From assembly GCF_017875315.1 (NCBI RefSeq), contig NZ_JAGGMM010000001.1, positions 186,001-250,000 on the forward strand: DNA of 64,000 nt. Direction: 5' to 3'. The notes beneath the pieces are model-generated. The model did no database searches. It was not told the origin of the DNA and saw only the letters and a list, made by a program, of their open reading frames with translations. This document shows, piece by piece, positions 1 to 9,581 of this stretch; the stretch's first letter is position 1; every line of letters starts with the position of its first letter. The position numbers were made by a program, and so were the translations under genes. This DNA is from Methanomicrobium sp. W14 (GTDB lineage: Archaea > Halobacteriota > Methanomicrobia > Methanomicrobiales > Methanomicrobiaceae).

Positions 1-115
1 AACATATAATAATTTTTAAAATCTTAGAAAAGGTTAAAGCGACTAATAGAAAAGATTTATATCAAAATATTTAAGATAAAAAAATGTGAACTAACTGAAA
101 GGGGGAAACGAATAA

Positions 116-1177
116 ATGGAATTTTCTGAACAAATTAAATCATTAGTTGCAAGGATTCCCAAATTATCCGAAAATGTCTCAACTGAAGAAGCTACAAAAA
201 ATGCATTAATTATGCCTTTGATCAATGTTTTGGGCTATAATGTTTTTGACCCTACAGAGGTTATACCGGAATATACTGCGGATCACGGAACTAAGAAAGG
301 AGAAAAGGTTGATTATGCAATTGTAATTAACGGTGAACCTTTGATTCTTTTTGAATGCAAAGATGTAAATTCAGAATTAAGCAACCAGCAGGCATCACAA
401 TTGTTTAGATATTATAGCGTCACACCTGCTAAAGTGGGAATTCTTACAAACGGTATAATCTACAGGTTCTTTTCTGATCTGGATTCTCCAAACAAAATGG
501 ACGACAAACCGTTTCTTGAGATAAACATGTTAAACCTGAGAGAGAAAGACATTCAGGAATTAAAAAGATTTACGAAAGAATCCTTTGACCCTGATGATTT
601 AACTTCCGTTGCAATATCACTCAAATATACTCATGAAATAATGAATATACTGCAGGAGGAACTGGAAAATCCTTCAGATGATTTTGTGAGATTTTTTGCC
701 AAGCGTGTCTATGACCGCCCCCTTAAGAAAAACACTCTTGAAAGGTTCAGGACAATAGTGAAGGATGCCCGTAATCAGTTTATCAACGAAAAAATTAACA
801 ACAGATTAAAACTTGCTATGTCCGATCACAAAGAAGAACAGGAGGAAACTTCGGAAAACGGGACACCAGAAGAAGATAATGGCATTGTCACAACTGTTGA
901 GGAACTGGAGGCATATTACATAGTCCGGGGAATCTTAAGAGAAATAATTCCGGCAAACCGGGTATCATTAAGGGATACAAAGGGCTATTGCGGAATTTTG
1001 CTGGATAATACAAACCGCAAACCAATATGCCGTTTAAGATTTAATACCAAACAAAAGCATTTGGGTGTCTTTAATGATAATAAAAAGGAAGAGAAAATCC
1101 CGATTAATGATCTTGCCGATCTTTACAATTATTCAGACAGTTTAAAGAATATAATAAAACTCTATGACTCCCAATAA
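116..1177 (+). CDS. Stand-alone HsdR-N-like PD-(D/E)XK nuclease domain protein
   Basis: The 353-residue protein resembles the N-terminal nuclease domain of type I restriction subunit R, without the helicase part. Visible nuclease motifs are E25 in TEEATKNALI, D66 in VDYAI, E80-x-K82 in LFECK, and a QxxxY-type motif (QLFRYY, about residues 95-100). A charged linker (about 235-260) leads to a C-terminal module of about 90 residues ending near LKNIIKLYDSQ, which is often seen on such lone proteins. The ATG follows a strong ribosome site, GGGGG. The gene is more AT-rich than its neighbours and has no methylase or specificity subunit beside it, so it may be an acquired defence or DNA-repair gene. 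The nuclease fold is well supported; the biological role is unknown. Confidence 0.7.
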   Translation: MEFSEQIKSLVARIPKLSENVSTEEATKNALIMPLINVLGYNVFDPTEVIPEYTADHGTKKGEKVDYAIVINGEPLILFECKDVNSELSNQQASQLFRYYSVTPAKVGILTNGIIYRFFSDLDSPNKMDDKPFLEINMLNLREKDIQELKRFTKESFDPDDLTSVAISLKYTHEIMNILQEELENPSDDFVRFFAKRVYDRPLKKNTLERFRTIVKDARNQFINEKINNRLKLAMSDHKEEQEETSENGTPEEDNGIVTTVEELEAYYIVRGILREIIPANRVSLRDTKGYCGILLDNTNRKPICRLRFNTKQKHLGVFNDNKKEEKIPINDLADLYNYSDSLKNIIKLYDSQ

Positions 1178-1382
1178 AAATTTTGTCCGGCGAATGAAAC
1201 TATTTGAAAACGCTTAACCTATACCTTGGTGACACATAACAATTTAAAATTACAGGACTACAGATCAATTATCCTAAATAATTATCTCACAGTCAGCTAT
1301 TTTATAATACGAATTCCAAATGTAATCAGAAATATATCCCGGAAATCCATATTTCCCGGAAACGTTAACGGAGAAGTTTAAA

Positions 1383-1994
1383 TTGCGTGTAAAGATTTGC
1401 GGTGTTACAAATGCAGATGACGCCATGTTCATAGAAGAGTCCGGAGCGGATGCCATAGGTGTCGTAATATCTCCTGAATCTGCCAGAAATGTGACTTTGG
1501 AGAAAGCAGACCTGATTTTTTCATCTCTTGGACCTTTTATCACCAGAGTCGTTGTGACGCATACAACTTCACCCGGTGAACTTGATAAAATTCTTTCCGT
1601 AAATCCTGATGCTGTCCAGCTTTCGTCAGGAATCAAGATGCCTGAATATTTCAGCGGAAGGGTTATCAGGGTAATCGGAAAAAATACCCCGGTACCGGAT
1701 GACTGCGACGCACTCATAATCGATGAAAGCCGCGGAAGCGGCAGACTCTATGATCATTCGTTTGCAAAGGAAATTTCTGAAAAATCGGATATCCCTGTAA
1801 TTCTTTCAGGAGGCCTGAACTCTTCCAATGTCCACCATGCAGCAGAAGAGATAAGACCATATGCAGTGGACGTCTGTTCCGGCGTCGAAGAAAGACCGGG
1901 AATAAAAAACAGGTTTGAAGTGCTTGAATTTCTCCGCGAATGCGGAAAGGCTCCGGGGGTAAAACTGAAGAAAGGTGTCCTTTTAGACCTGTAA
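1383..1994 (+). CDS. trpF: Phosphoribosylanthranilate isomerase
   Basis: TrpF converts N-(5-phosphoribosyl)anthranilate to the carboxyphenylamino-deoxyribulose phosphate in tryptophan synthesis. The protein has the TrpF start RVKICGVT, whose Cys is the catalytic base, the barrel motif VILSGGLNSSNV, and the phosphate-binding end YAVDVCSGVEERPGIK. At 203 residues it is the normal family length. The start is TTG, chosen because GGAGA lies 8 bases upstream and the family begins exactly here. No other trp gene is beside it, so it is separated from the trp operon. The next gene is convergent. Confidence 0.93.
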   Translation: MRVKICGVTNADDAMFIEESGADAIGVVISPESARNVTLEKADLIFSSLGPFITRVVVTHTTSPGELDKILSVNPDAVQLSSGIKMPEYFSGRVIRVIGKNTPVPDDCDALIIDESRGSGRLYDHSFAKEISEKSDIPVILSGGLNSSNVHHAAEEIRPYAVDVCSGVEERPGIKNRFEVLEFLRECGKAPGVKLKKGVLLDL

Positions 1995-2047
1995 AATTAC
2001 CCTGAATTTGTCCTGGTTAATTGTATTTTTCCTCACTTACCTGTATT

Positions 2048-2491
2048 TTATGAAACGTCCCCGATGAAAGGGCCGGGCTCTTTGTCCACGTCGAATTCGT
2101 CCAGAAACGGCATGAGCCCTTTTACGTATATCTTTTTTGAACCTTCCTCTGAAGTTATCTCTCCGTAATCTATTATTTTTATCATCAGCGGGAATTCCTT
2201 AAGTCTCTGCTCAAACGTTGGGTCGTTTTCTTTTCCGAATTCAAGAAATCTGGATGCTGCAATAAAAGGTCTGCCGAATTCGTCGTCGCCTGCGAAGTCA
2301 GCCAGGTCTTTTTCATATGTCGAGTTTTCTGCCAGCTCCTTCTCGAAGTAGAGGACAACTTCAAGGTCGTATTTTTTGGAGAGCCGGTTTAAATCAAGGA
2401 CATTGCATTCTTTTCCCTTAACCGCACCTATTTTTTCCAGTTTTTCTTCAAGGTTTTTTCCTTTTGCATAGTCAATACTTTTTCCAGCCAT
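2048..2491 (-). CDS. Uncharacterised acidic protein, 147 aa
   Basis: I do not recognise this protein. It is soluble, rich in Glu, Asp and Lys, with no signal peptide, membrane segment or cysteine cluster apart from one Cys (KECNVLDL). It looks like a compact alpha/beta protein: hydrophobic strands such as LEVVLYF and FPLMIKIIDYGEIT alternate with charged helices. The start MAGKSIDYAKGK has a good upstream ribosome site (AGGAGAAT on the coding strand). It faces trpF convergently and lies divergent to the ferritin-like gene, with which it could share a regulatory region. Codon use looks normal for the window, so it is a real gene of unknown function. Confidence 0.7.
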   Translation of the reverse strand: MAGKSIDYAKGKNLEEKLEKIGAVKGKECNVLDLNRLSKKYDLEVVLYFEKELAENSTYEKDLADFAGDDEFGRPFIAASRFLEFGKENDPTFEQRLKEFPLMIKIIDYGEITSEEGSKKIYVKGLMPFLDEFDVDKEPGPFIGDVS

Positions 2492-2609
2492 ATTCTGTAG
2501 AATTCTCCTGAAATTTGTATGAACACTATATTACAAAATCTATTTGGTGGCAAATCACCGTAAAATATATCAATATTTGGGATTTTTAATTACATGAGGT
2601 TAAGAAAAA

Positions 2610-2918
2610 ATGCCGGAATTTGGAAATCCTTTTTCAGGACTAAAGAATGACCGTAAACTGACGGATGAAGAACTTATAAGAGCAGTCAGATTTATGGTTG
2701 CAGCAGAGTACGAAGCAATACAGCTTTACATGCAGCTGGCGGATTCAACTGATAACAAACTTGCCAAAGACGTCCTGATAGATATTGCAGATGAGGAAAG
2801 GGTTCATGCAGGGGAATTTTTGAGACTTCTGCGTGAGATTTCACCTGACGAAGAGGAGTTTTACAGACAGGGATACGCCGAAGTTGAAGAAGAGATTGAA
2901 AAACAGTCCAAAAACTAA
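2610..2918 (+). CDS. Small ferritin-like di-iron protein (EncFtn/rubrerythrin type)
   Basis: A 102-residue two-helix ferritin-like protein. Candidate iron ligands are E33 and E36 in VAAEYEAIQLY and E62, E63 and H66 in DEERVHAGEF. This single ExxH motif is the pattern of encapsulated ferritin (EncFtn) proteins, which build a full ferroxidase centre by dimerising, and of half-rubrerythrins. The acidic tail (EVEEEIEKQSKN) is short and I see no clear encapsulin-targeting peptide. No encapsulin shell gene lies nearby and there is no rubredoxin-like C-terminal domain. Likely roles are iron oxidation or storage, or peroxide defence, in this strict anaerobe. The fold is well supported; the precise subfamily is inferred. 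Confidence 0.75.
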   Translation: MPEFGNPFSGLKNDRKLTDEELIRAVRFMVAAEYEAIQLYMQLADSTDNKLAKDVLIDIADEERVHAGEFLRLLREISPDEEEFYRQGYAEVEEEIEKQSKN

Positions 2919-3134
2919 ATTTCACCCGGTTTTAATTCAAAAATCTTTTTTGTATTTTGTTCACTTCAGTTCTTATCCGCTTTTCAGGGATAACCATTTT
3001 TAAATTAGTTTCGTATAAATACAGTCCTCTCCTCTTTGAATCAGCATTTGTATTTCAGTATTGTTTATGCCGGCTGATGTTTGCCAAAGTGGATATTCTA
3101 ATACTTCCTAAAGATAAGTAAAGGTTTGAGGTTT

Positions 3135-3737
3135 ATGTCAGAGTGTAGTAGAGTTCAGGATATGATCCGCCTGATGGCGTCAAAAATCAATGAAATGGCG
3201 GAATCTTTGTCGGATTCAGAGGTGCAGAATTTTATAGATGAGATAATGCATGCCGACAGGATATATGTGATGGGCGCCGGAAGGTCAGGTCTTGTGGCAA
3301 AGGCCTTTGCGATGAGACTGATGCACCTTGGTCTGAAATCATATGTAATAGGAGAGACGATTACCCCCGCAATGAAGAAGGGAGATATTGTCGTTGCCTT
3401 CTCGGGTTCCGGTGAGACCAAAACTATTGCAGAGCTCTGCGAGACCGCAAAGTCCATCGGGGGAAAAATATGCCTTGTGTCCTCGAAGAAGGATTCAAGA
3501 ATCGGAAGGATTGCCGATACTGCCGTAGTTATCGAAAGCCACAGGGATACGGTAAAGGATGAATCGGCAGAGTATGAAATCCGCCAGATGATGGGAGAGC
3601 ACAAATCGTTTGCACCTCTCGGCACTCTTTTCGAGACCGCATCGATGGTCTTCAGCGATTCTATAATATCTGCGATTATGGAAATCACGGAATGCGACGA
3701 GACCGAGCTTAAGGGAAGACATGCGAATATAGAATAA
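3135..3737 (+). CDS. hxlB: 6-phospho-3-hexuloisomerase (SIS domain)
   Basis: This enzyme interconverts 3-hexulose 6-phosphate and fructose 6-phosphate. In archaea the reverse ribulose-monophosphate pathway supplies ribulose 5-phosphate for nucleotides. The SIS domain is clear: VMGAGRSGLVAKAFAMRLMHLG, the phosphate-binding VVAFSGSGETKT, and the C-terminal APLGTLFETASMVF that is typical of this isomerase. I chose ATG at 3135 (MSECSRVQ, 200 residues); an in-frame TTG nine bases earlier is possible. GAGG lies just upstream. No hexulose-phosphate synthase is adjacent. It runs in the same direction as the following aminotransferase, 33 bases away. Confidence 0.9.
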   Translation: MSECSRVQDMIRLMASKINEMAESLSDSEVQNFIDEIMHADRIYVMGAGRSGLVAKAFAMRLMHLGLKSYVIGETITPAMKKGDIVVAFSGSGETKTIAELCETAKSIGGKICLVSSKKDSRIGRIADTAVVIESHRDTVKDESAEYEIRQMMGEHKSFAPLGTLFETASMVFSDSIISAIMEITECDETELKGRHANIE

Positions 3738-3770
3738 ATAAAAGTAAAAAAGGCAGGAGGCTTCATTTTA

Positions 3771-4886
3771 ATGGTGAATAAAAATCCTTTTTCCGACAGG
3801 GTTCTTACAGTGCAGATGTCAGGAATACGAAAGTTTTTTCAGAAGGCAAAGCCTGACTCGATAAATCTTGGAATTGGCCAGCCGGACTTCCCAACGCCTG
3901 AACATATCAAAAATGCCGGGATTAAGGCCATAGAGGACAACCTGACGGGCTACACTTTTAATTCCGGAGTTCCGGAATTAAGGGAAGCCATCTCAGGCAA
4001 ATTCAGGCGCGAAAATGGTCTGGACTATACCCCTGACCAGATAATCGTTACCGCCGGTGCTGGTGAAGCGCTTCATATTGCAATGGAGACACTCGTAAAC
4101 CCTGGTGACGTTGTTCTCTATCCCGACCCGGGATTCGTATCATACAAGGAATGTGCCGTTCTTGCCGGCGGAAGACCCCGTGGAATCGCACTTGATGAAA
4201 ATTTTCACATCGATGTCGAGTCCTGCAAGGAGCAGATGGACGGTGCAAGGGTTCTGGTATTGAACTCACCCGGAAATCCGACCGGTGCGGTCGAAAGCGA
4301 AGAGACGATAAAGGCGGTGTCACAGTACGCGGAGGACAAGGGCGTCACGATAATCTCGGATGAGGTCTATGAGCATTTCATATACGAAAAAAAGCATTAC
4401 TCCGCTGCAAACTATTCCGATGACGTAATGACGGTCAACGCCGCGAGCAAGACCTTTTCAATGACAGGCTGGAGGCTTGGGTTTATCGGAGGTCCTGAAA
4501 ACTATATAGAACAGTGCCTGAAGGTCCACCAGTACTGCCAGACCTGCGCCACATCTATCTCGCAATATGCGGCGATTGCTGCATACAACGGTAGTACGGA
4601 CTGCGTTGAAAAAATGAGGCGTGAATACGCACAAAGAAGGAATATCATGTATGAAGGTCTCAAAAGGCTTGGATTTGAGTTCTCAAAACCTGAGGGTGCC
4701 TTTTACATGTTTGTGCCGATGGAGAAGAAAATGTTTGAAGACATCATAGACGCCGGAGTTGTGGTAATCCCCGGTGATGCCTTCGGTGAAAATGCGACGG
4801 ACTACGCAAGATTCAGCTACGCGGCTTCACGTGAGGATATCAGTGAAGCTTTAATCAGAATTGAAAACAAAATTAAGGTGAGGTAA
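3771..4886 (+). CDS. PLP-dependent aminotransferase, class I/II
   Basis: A fold-type I aminotransferase of 371 residues, the usual length. Seen motifs are the N-terminal LGIGQPDFPTPEHI, the cofactor-binding TAGAGEALHIA, the substrate-site LNSPGNPTGAV, and the Schiff-base lysine K227 in NAASKTFSMTGWRLGF. It is probably an aspartate, alanine or broad-range amino acid aminotransferase; the sequence alone does not settle the substrate. An AGGAGG ribosome site precedes ATG. The stop is followed two bases later by the M42 peptidase start, so the two genes are almost certainly co-transcribed. Confidence 0.9.
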   Translation: MVNKNPFSDRVLTVQMSGIRKFFQKAKPDSINLGIGQPDFPTPEHIKNAGIKAIEDNLTGYTFNSGVPELREAISGKFRRENGLDYTPDQIIVTAGAGEALHIAMETLVNPGDVVLYPDPGFVSYKECAVLAGGRPRGIALDENFHIDVESCKEQMDGARVLVLNSPGNPTGAVESEETIKAVSQYAEDKGVTIISDEVYEHFIYEKKHYSAANYSDDVMTVNAASKTFSMTGWRLGFIGGPENYIEQCLKVHQYCQTCATSISQYAAIAAYNGSTDCVEKMRREYAQRRNIMYEGLKRLGFEFSKPEGAFYMFVPMEKKMFEDIIDAGVVVIPGDAFGENATDYARFSYAASREDISEALIRIENKIKVR

Positions 4887-4887
4887 A

Positions 4888-5931
4888 ATGTTAAAAGATT
4901 TATTGGGAAAACTTTCCGATGCACATGGCCTCTCAAGCTATGAAGGAAATATACGGGATATAATAAAAGAAGAGCTTGCGGGATATGTTGACGAAATGTA
5001 CACCGACAGGATGGGAAACCTTATTACGGTCAAAAAAGGTGACGACTTTAAGTTCATGGTTGCGTCGCATATGGACGAAATAGGATTTATGGTCCAGTAC
5101 ATCGACGAAAAGGGTTTTATTAAATTCGTTCCGATAGGCGGATGGTTCACTCCGACGGCATATACCCAGAGAGTGGTTCTTCACGGCAAAAAAGGAGATA
5201 TTACCGGGGTAATCGGTGCGAAGCCGCCTCATGTGATGTCGGCCGAGGACCGCAAAAAGGAACTTAAGATTGAGGATATGTTCATCGACATCGGTGCCGT
5301 CAGCGACAAGGACGCAGCGGACCTCGGAATAGAGATAGGGACTCCGATTACTATCGACCGTGAATATAAAGAGCTTGCAAACGGCAGGATAACCGGAAAG
5401 GCAATGGACAACCGTGTCGGCGTCGCTTTGCAGATTGAAGTTTTAAAACAGGTAAAATCACCTCATACAATATACGGTGTATTCACAGTTCAGGAGGAGC
5501 TTGGGCTTAAAGGGGCAAAAGTCAGTGCATTTGCAATAAACCCGGACTGCGCAATAGCAACGGATGTTACAATACCCGGCGATCACCCCGGGATTACGAA
5601 GAGTGAGGCTTCTGTTGAGATGGGCAAAGGGCCTGTTCTTGGTCTTGTCAGCGCCGCCGGAAGGGGTCTTATGGCGGACTGGAACGTATCCGACTGGCTC
5701 AGAAAAGCAGGTGACAAAAATAAAATACCATACCAGCTTGAAGTTGGAGACGGCGGAAACACCGATGCAACGATTATCCATCTCGTAAGGGAAGGTATAC
5801 CAAGTATACCCTTCTCAATAGCGTCACGTTATATCCACTCTCCTGTAGAAGTAGTCGACTTAAAGGACGTGGAAAACGGAATAAAGCTTCTTGTCGAAGC
5901 CCTTAAGACAAAACCCAAATTCAAAAATTAA
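4888..5931 (+). CDS. M42-family (TET-type) metalloaminopeptidase
   Basis: A di-metal aminopeptidase of the glutamyl/TET class that trims peptides released by the proteasome; archaeal TETs form large dodecamers in the cytoplasm. The metal-site motifs are all visible: VASHMDEIGFMV (His and Asp), MDNRVG (bridging Asp), QEELGLKGAK (catalytic Glu pair), ATDVT (Asp), and a C-terminal HSPVEVV with the last His. The 347-residue length is normal. It begins two bases after the aminotransferase, which suggests coupled amino acid salvage. Confidence 0.9.
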   Translation: MLKDLLGKLSDAHGLSSYEGNIRDIIKEELAGYVDEMYTDRMGNLITVKKGDDFKFMVASHMDEIGFMVQYIDEKGFIKFVPIGGWFTPTAYTQRVVLHGKKGDITGVIGAKPPHVMSAEDRKKELKIEDMFIDIGAVSDKDAADLGIEIGTPITIDREYKELANGRITGKAMDNRVGVALQIEVLKQVKSPHTIYGVFTVQEELGLKGAKVSAFAINPDCAIATDVTIPGDHPGITKSEASVEMGKGPVLGLVSAAGRGLMADWNVSDWLRKAGDKNKIPYQLEVGDGGNTDATIIHLVREGIPSIPFSIASRYIHSPVEVVDLKDVENGIKLLVEALKTKPKFKN

Positions 5932-5996
5932 TATTTTTTATCTTTTTTATTCTTTCAAAAGAATCAAATATCAGATGTTTCTATAAGTCAGTTATT

Positions 5997-6491
5997 ATGA
6001 GGCGGTTATATCTTACTTTTATGGTGATTTTTTTTGCAGCTTTTGTGTTTTCTGCAGGCTGTACCGGTTCGGACGGTCAGTCCGGTCAGACGCAGACTCC
6101 TACAGAGACCGCACAGGCTACGACAGAAGCCACCGAAACTCAGGCTCTGCCTTCTGATATGGTGCCCGGACCGACGGAACAGCCTTCTTCTGATTACACT
6201 GTCGCAATACAGGTCAACAAGGACCAGGTCTACGGGACTATAACAGTCTATTTCATGGGCGGTTCCGGGCAGAATTTTGTCTCTACCATCACAGTTGACG
6301 TTTATTATCCTGACGGAGCAAGCGAGAGCAAAAATCTAAGTTACGAGAACATAGGAGACAGCGTGGAGTTTCCGGCAAACAAGTACGAGCAGGACAGGGT
6401 AAAAGTGACAGCTGTGTATCCCGGCACAATCGGAACGTATGTAGTCTATGACCAGCTTGTCCCGCAGGACCCGCCCCTGGTGCCGGAATGA
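5997..6491 (+). CDS. Predicted lipoprotein
   Basis: A 164-residue exported protein. It starts with a basic and hydrophobic signal peptide (MRRLYLTFMVIFFAAFVF) followed by the lipobox SAGC, so it should be lipid-anchored at the outer face of the membrane. A Thr/Glu/Gln-rich linker (about residues 25-65) precedes a beta-rich domain (DYTVAIQVNKDQVYGTITVY). That domain resembles others found in small secreted Methanomicrobiales proteins but I cannot name it. It stands alone between the M42 gene and argG; no function can be assigned. Confidence 0.75.
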   Translation: MRRLYLTFMVIFFAAFVFSAGCTGSDGQSGQTQTPTETAQATTEATETQALPSDMVPGPTEQPSSDYTVAIQVNKDQVYGTITVYFMGGSGQNFVSTITVDVYYPDGASESKNLSYENIGDSVEFPANKYEQDRVKVTAVYPGTIGTYVVYDQLVPQDPPLVPE

Positions 6492-6604
6492 TTCATTTTA
6501 GTTTATCCTTTTTTTGAAGAGTCAATGAGAGTATTAATTTATCTTTAATTACAAACAACCTAAGCAGATTTTATTTTTATTAAAGCTATAACGGAGAAAA
6601 TTCA

Positions 6605-7801
6605 ATGGGAAAAGGAAAAGTAGTTCTTGCCTTCTCAGGCGGTCTTGACACTTCAATATGTGTCCCGCTTTTAAAAGAGCATTATGGGTTTGATGAAGTA
6701 ATTACCGTAGCAGTTGACGTGGGTCAGCCCCCGGAGGATATAAAAACAGCTACAGACAAAGGCAACAAAATTGCCGACAGGCATTATACAATAGACATCA
6801 AAGACAGGTTTGTCGAAGAGCAGCTGTTTCCGTCAATAAAGGCCAACGGCTCGTACGAGGGCTATCCTATGGGAACGGCGCTAGCACGTCCCCTAATAGC
6901 AGAAGAGATTGTAAAAATAGCCAGAAAGGAAGGTGCAGAAAGTGTTGCCCACGGGTGCACCGGAAAAGGCAACGATCAGCTGAGGTTTGACTTTGTCTTC
7001 AGAAAGGAGGGCCTTAATATAATCGCTCCTATGCGTGAGATGAACCTTACACGCGAATGGGAGATGGACTATGCCGAAAAGCACGGTGTACCTGTTCCTG
7101 TTGTAAAAGCAAAACCGTATTCTGTCGATGAAAACTGCTGGAGCAGGAGCATCGAGGGTGGTGTTCTGGAAAAACCCGAAAACCATCCGTCAAACGACAT
7201 ATATGCCTGGACAGTCTCTTCAAAGGACGCCCCGGACGAACCCGAAGAGGTCCGCATCGGGTTTGAAAAAGGTATCCCTGTGTCCTTAAACGGCAAAAAA
7301 ATGAATGGAATAGACTTAATCCTTGAACTGAACTGTATAGCCGGAAGAAACGGTGTAGGAAGAAACGATATGATAGAAGACCGTATCCTGGGCCTTAAGG
7401 CACGTGAAATCTATGAGCACCCTGCGGCGACAGTTCTTCTGAAGGCTCATCCGGATCTTGAAAGGCTTGTATTAAGCCGCCAGGAACTTGCATTTAAGCA
7501 TATCGTTGATGAAAAATGGTCAGAACTTGGATATATGGGGTTAATTCACGAACCTTTGTTTGAGGCACTGAGTGCATTTGTAGACAAGACCCAGGAGAGG
7601 GTTACTGGTTTTGTTGATGTTATACTGTACAAGGGAAGCGTTACAGTTGCAGGGAGAAGTTCCCCGAATGCCCTGTACTCCGATGATCTTGTTTCGTTTG
7701 AAAGCAAAACGATAGACCAGAATGATGCAGTGGGGTTCTCGGCATATTACGGTTTCCAGGCAAGAATAAAAGATATGATTGCAAAGACAAAATCGGAATA
7801 A
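6605..7801 (+). CDS. argG: Argininosuccinate synthase
   Basis: ArgG joins citrulline and aspartate with ATP to give argininosuccinate in arginine synthesis. The PP-loop ATP site [17 protein letters not shown] is at the N-terminus, followed by [15 protein letters not shown] and the citrulline/aspartate-binding [11 protein letters not shown]. At 398 residues it is full length. The ATG follows a weak GGAG site and an AT-rich promoter region. argF lies about 4 kb away on the other strand, so the arginine genes are dispersed here. The following 258 bases (7802-8059) hold no gene that I can see. Confidence 0.97.
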   Translation: MGKGKVVLAFSGGLDTSICVPLLKEHYGFDEVITVAVDVGQPPEDIKTATDKGNKIADRHYTIDIKDRFVEEQLFPSIKANGSYEGYPMGTALARPLIAEEIVKIARKEGAESVAHGCTGKGNDQLRFDFVFRKEGLNIIAPMREMNLTREWEMDYAEKHGVPVPVVKAKPYSVDENCWSRSIEGGVLEKPENHPSNDIYAWTVSSKDAPDEPEEVRIGFEKGIPVSLNGKKMNGIDLILELNCIAGRNGVGRNDMIEDRILGLKAREIYEHPAATVLLKAHPDLERLVLSRQELAFKHIVDEKWSELGYMGLIHEPLFEALSAFVDKTQERVTGFVDVILYKGSVTVAGRSSPNALYSDDLVSFESKTIDQNDAVGFSAYYGFQARIKDMIAKTKSE

Positions 7802-8059
7802 GCCTGATCTAAAAATATATTTTTTTGTTTCCTGTTAAGTCCTTACTTTTGTTTTTGTAATTCTGTTGCCTTTTGACTGCATAGTCGCCGGTTAATTGCG
7901 TAACTTCTGCCGTTCGTAAAAAAATTTTTGGAAAAATCTGTAAAAACCGGTTAAATTTGAAATTCATATGAAAATCCCATAATATTTCTCTTTTTTTATT
8001 GCGGCCGTTTCTCTGAAAAGAAAGGTTTAACCCTGAAAAGATTAGTACAGAATTATGTA

Positions 8060-9550
8060 ATGTGTGCCTTTTTTAGTTTTAAAAAGAAGATGCCGAATAT
8101 TGTAGAGAGCCCCCCTCCTCCATCCATGGGGCAGGGTGCAGGTATGAGGGTTCCTGAATACAAGTCAAAGCCTTATTTTATAGTGGCTTCGGTTGAGATG
8201 GGCAATACAACAACGAAATGCATCCTTACCGGCACCAATCTTGAGACAGGAAGGACTTACGTCATAAATAAAACCGTCTCGATGAGCAGGGACGTAAGAC
8301 CGCCCAAACCCGGAGAGGCCGTGTTCGGTGAAACGCTTGTAGGGACACCAATAACAAGGGAGTCTGTGACAGAGCTTGTCAGGGATACTCTGATTCAGTG
8401 TCATAAGGAGGCAGACCTTTCAATAAAAGACGATCTGGACTTTGTCGTCAGAAGTACCGGAGTTGTTGCGGCAATGGACTCCCCGGACCAGGTAGGGGAT
8501 TTTGTAATAGCCCTTGCAAACGGGTGCCTTGCGGCAGGAGTCCCTCCAAAAAAGATGACTCCTCCGATGGGTATTAATAATCTTCCTTTAAAATTAAGGG
8601 AATTCAGCTTTGCCGACAAACTTACGTTCTGCGGGACTGTTGCAGGAGTTTCGCCGCCTGTAGGGTCTTCGGGTGTTGAAATGGTTGCAAACGAGATGGA
8701 GGGCGAGCTTGCAATGGCCGGAATAAAGGAGGGTGCAAAATGGACAAACGTTGACTTCAGAAATCCGTGCATTTCCATTGATTTCGGTACGACGCTTGAC
8801 GGGCGTATAACAAGCGATGTACCCCCCGATGACGAATGGCCTTTTGCAAAGACAATAGGCAATTTCTGCGGGCTTGCCGGCGCAATTCCAGATGCAATCG
8901 TCAGGGGAACCGGTAAAGTAAAGGAAAATACCGGGACTGCCCTTGATCTTTTCGGAGATAAAAGCCTGAAGAGTAACCTCTCCAAGAAGAAGACAAAGGT
9001 TGTTCGGGACTATGAAGAACAGATAAGAAATATTGTCGATATAAGAATAGTTCCTTCTGACAGGACACGCTTTGGAAAAGTGCCCGTATGTGCAGACCTT
9101 GCTATGAAGTCCGGAATTGCCATGATAGGCAGCGATGCCGGAGTCAACTTCAGTGGATCGGATAGCTTAAAAGCTATTGGTGCAGAGATATATGAAAAAC
9201 ATGGTGCAGGCGTCTTAAACGATGTCATTGACAATGTCTGTGCCGATATCGCACTGAGGCTTGTTGATGTAGCTGCCGAGAACAAACTTGTCCCGCCAAA
9301 CTCTTCGATAGGATTCACAGGCCGTGCCGCGATTTCAGGAAGAAAACCTGACTATATTATGGAAGGTATTGAGGAAAGAGGGTTTTACGATGACCCTTAC
9401 GATCATGTGATTTTTGTTGATGACGGGCTTGCAAGAGGTGCTGCTCTTATGGGAAGGTGCATGTGTTCAATGGGAAAGCCTAAAGACCCTATCGGCGGTG
9501 TAAGAGGCGGTCCCTGCATTATGTCAAGGCGTATAAAAATAGGGAAGTAG
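8060..9550 (+). CDS. Methanogenesis marker protein 14
   Basis: Matches the methanogen-restricted family known as methanogenesis marker 14, whose biochemical function is unknown. It has an ASKHA-like (actin/sugar kinase) ATP-binding pattern: VEMGNTTTKCIL near residue 45 as phosphate 1, ISIDFGTTLDGRI near residue 240 as a second nucleotide motif, and IGFTGRAAISGRKPDYI near the end. This is reminiscent of activators of corrinoid or radical enzymes, but that is an inference. The N-terminal 35 residues (PPPPSMGQGAGM) are low-complexity, and the exact start (ATG 8060 or 8090) is uncertain. A small protein follows 31 bases later and is probably co-expressed. Confidence 0.82.
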   Translation: MCAFFSFKKKMPNIVESPPPPSMGQGAGMRVPEYKSKPYFIVASVEMGNTTTKCILTGTNLETGRTYVINKTVSMSRDVRPPKPGEAVFGETLVGTPITRESVTELVRDTLIQCHKEADLSIKDDLDFVVRSTGVVAAMDSPDQVGDFVIALANGCLAAGVPPKKMTPPMGINNLPLKLREFSFADKLTFCGTVAGVSPPVGSSGVEMVANEMEGELAMAGIKEGAKWTNVDFRNPCISIDFGTTLDGRITSDVPPDDEWPFAKTIGNFCGLAGAIPDAIVRGTGKVKENTGTALDLFGDKSLKSNLSKKKTKVVRDYEEQIRNIVDIRIVPSDRTRFGKVPVCADLAMKSGIAMIGSDAGVNFSGSDSLKAIGAEIYEKHGAGVLNDVIDNVCADIALRLVDVAAENKLVPPNSSIGFTGRAAISGRKPDYIMEGIEERGFYDDPYDHVIFVDDGLARGAALMGRCMCSMGKPKDPIGGVRGGPCIMSRRIKIGK

Positions 9551-9581
9551 TGAAAGTAGTCCTTTTGGAGGTTTTATTTTT

